A stretch of DNA of 5,370 nt from JACQAI01 sp035507915. GTDB taxonomy: Bacteria > Pseudomonadota > Alphaproteobacteria > Elsterales > Elsteraceae. The DNA is taken from NCBI GenBank assembly GCA_035507915.1, contig DATJNS010000493.1, positions 1-5,370 of the forward strand, written 5' to 3'. The notes beneath the pieces were generated by a model. The model ran no database searches and was not told where the DNA came from. It saw nothing but the letters and a program-made list of their open reading frames with translations. Below are positions 4,590 through 5,370 of this stretch, in pieces; the first letter of the stretch is position 1, and the number at the start of each line of letters is the position of its first letter. The translations under genes and the position numbers were made by a program.

Positions 4590-5370
4590 AGCAGGAGGTC
4601 CCCGGCCTGTGCCGCGATTGCGACAGCGTGAGCCCCGCCAACCGGTTGGGCCGCTGCCCATCCTGCGGCTCGCCCCGGCGCATCCGGCACCCCGAATTGC
4701 ACGATTTGGCGATCGCCCATCTCGATTGCGACGCCTTCTACGCCGCCGTGGAGAAGCGGGACCGCCCCGAGCTGGTCGACCAGCCCGTGATGGTGGGCGG
4801 CAGCAAGCGCGGCGTCGTGGCCGCCTGCTGCTACATCGCACGCGCCTACGGCGTGCATTCGGCCATGCCGATGTTCAAAGCGCTGCGGCTGTGTCCACAC
4901 GCGGTGGTGATCCCGCCCGACATGGCGAAGTACGCCGCGGTCGGCCGGCAGGTCCGCGAGCTGATGCGCGAGGCGACCCCCCTGGTCGAGCCGATCTCGA
5001 TCGACGAGGCGTTCCTCGACCTCACCGGCACCGAACGCGCGCACCACGCGAGCCCGGCCGTCGCCCTCGCGCGCCTCGCGCGCCGGATCGAGCAGGCGCT
5101 CGGCATCACGGTGTCGATCGGCCTCAGCTACAACAAGTTCCTCGCCAAGGTCGCGTCGGACCTCGACAAGCCGCGCGGCTTCGCCGTGATCGGCCGCGCC
5201 GAGGCCACGGCGTTCCTGGCGCCCAAGCCGGTCAGCCTGATCTGGGGTGTCGGCGCGGCGTTGAAGGCGCGGCTCGCGCAGCGCGGCATCGCGACGATCG
5301 GCGACCTGCAGGCGCTCGACGAGGCGACCCTGGTGCGGCACTACGGCGCGATGGGCCGGCGCCTCGCGCA
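4586..5370 (+). CDS. dinB: DNA polymerase IV (Y-family) with N-terminal zinc-ribbon-like extension, 3' end outside window
   Basis: The first 261 codons of a Y-family translesion polymerase; a complete protein is usually over 400 residues. The only start is GTG 4586, since an in-frame TAG lies at 4538-4540 with no start between; AAGGGAA (4574-4580) is the Shine-Dalgarno, five bases away. Residues 9-27 hold Cys9-x2-Cys12 and Cys24-x2-Cys27, a zinc-ribbon-like module absent from E. coli DinB but found in rhizobial homologues. The palm begins at IAHLDCDAFYAAVEKRD, with metal ligand Asp47 and Tyr52 at the steric-gate position that excludes ribonucleotides (Phe13 in E. coli). SIDEAFLD supplies Asp140/Glu141, completing the catalytic triad. 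GITVSIGLSYNKFLAKVASD is the conserved palm/thumb-junction block, and IWGVGAALKARLAQRGI starts the thumb. The protein should bypass lesions and extend mismatched primers in the cytoplasm. The C-terminal little-finger domain and beta-clamp motif lie outside the window. Divergent from divK. No SOS box is visible. Confidence 0.95.
   Translation, partial: MKQEVPGLCRDCDSVSPANRLGRCPSCGSPRRIRHPELHDLAIAHLDCDAFYAAVEKRDRPELVDQPVMVGGSKRGVVAACCYIARAYGVHSAMPMFKALRLCPHAVVIPPDMAKYAAVGRQVRELMREATPLVEPISIDEAFLDLTGTERAHHASPAVALARLARRIEQALGITVSIGLSYNKFLAKVASDLDKPRGFAVIGRAEATAFLAPKPVSLIWGVGAALKARLAQRGIATIGDLQALDEATLVRHYGAMGRRLA

Noticed and set aside
4382..5341. Upstream part of a 440-codon minus-strand frame in phase with divK, apparently an N-terminal extension of DivK
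   Set aside because: The DivK family begins at the ATG at 4381, which has a good Shine-Dalgarno. The upstream part is antisense to dinB and shows no recognisable domain.

Overview
This is a GC-rich window in which almost every base is coding, with strong G/C bias at third codon positions. The gene set is typical of Alphaproteobacteria: a DivK/PleD cell-cycle signalling pair, a DinB with the N-terminal zinc-ribbon extension seen in rhizobial homologues, an alphaproteobacterial-style RNase R end, and a cysteine-free 55-residue ribosomal protein L33. I cannot name a genus. A Rhodospirillales-like or Hyphomicrobiales-like lineage would fit. No mobile element, CRISPR array, tRNA or rRNA gene is visible.

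Layout. Bases 2-544 (+) are the 3' end of rnr (RNase R: S1 domain and a basic tail). A 97-bp gap holding a perfect 8-bp hairpin leads to an S41 (CtpA-like) processing protease at 642-2249 (+), predicted to be a lipoprotein and missed if the longest ORF start is taken. A well-formed promoter at 2301-2328 precedes rpmG (L33) at 2368-2535 (+). rpmG converges on pleD (2572-4011, -) across 36 bp with a small GC hairpin. divK (4019-4381, -) lies just upstream of pleD with a 7-bp gap, so the two form a divK-pleD operon. A 204-bp divergent region separates divK from dinB (4586 to the window end, +), which is cut by the window edge.

How the genes work together. DivK is a single-domain response regulator and PleD a REC-REC-GGDEF diguanylate cyclase. 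In Caulobacter the same operon couples phosphorelay signals from the DivJ/PleC kinases to cell-fate control and c-di-GMP synthesis. PleD here keeps the phospho-acceptor in REC1, has lost it in REC2, and keeps both the GGEEF active site and the RxxD inhibitory site, so it should be an active, product-inhibited, phosphorylation-dependent enzyme. The flanking genes (RNA decay, envelope proteolysis, ribosome, translesion synthesis) are not functionally linked to it, but the neighbourhood resembles one I recall as conserved in alphaproteobacterial genomes.

I see no clearly novel system. The points most worth a second look are the unusual N-terminal region and paired C-terminal cysteines of the S41 lipoprotein, a 24-codon ORF whose stop overlaps the dinB start, a CtrA-half-site-like octamer on the rnr stop codon, and a 12-bp direct repeat that duplicates the divK ribosome-binding site.
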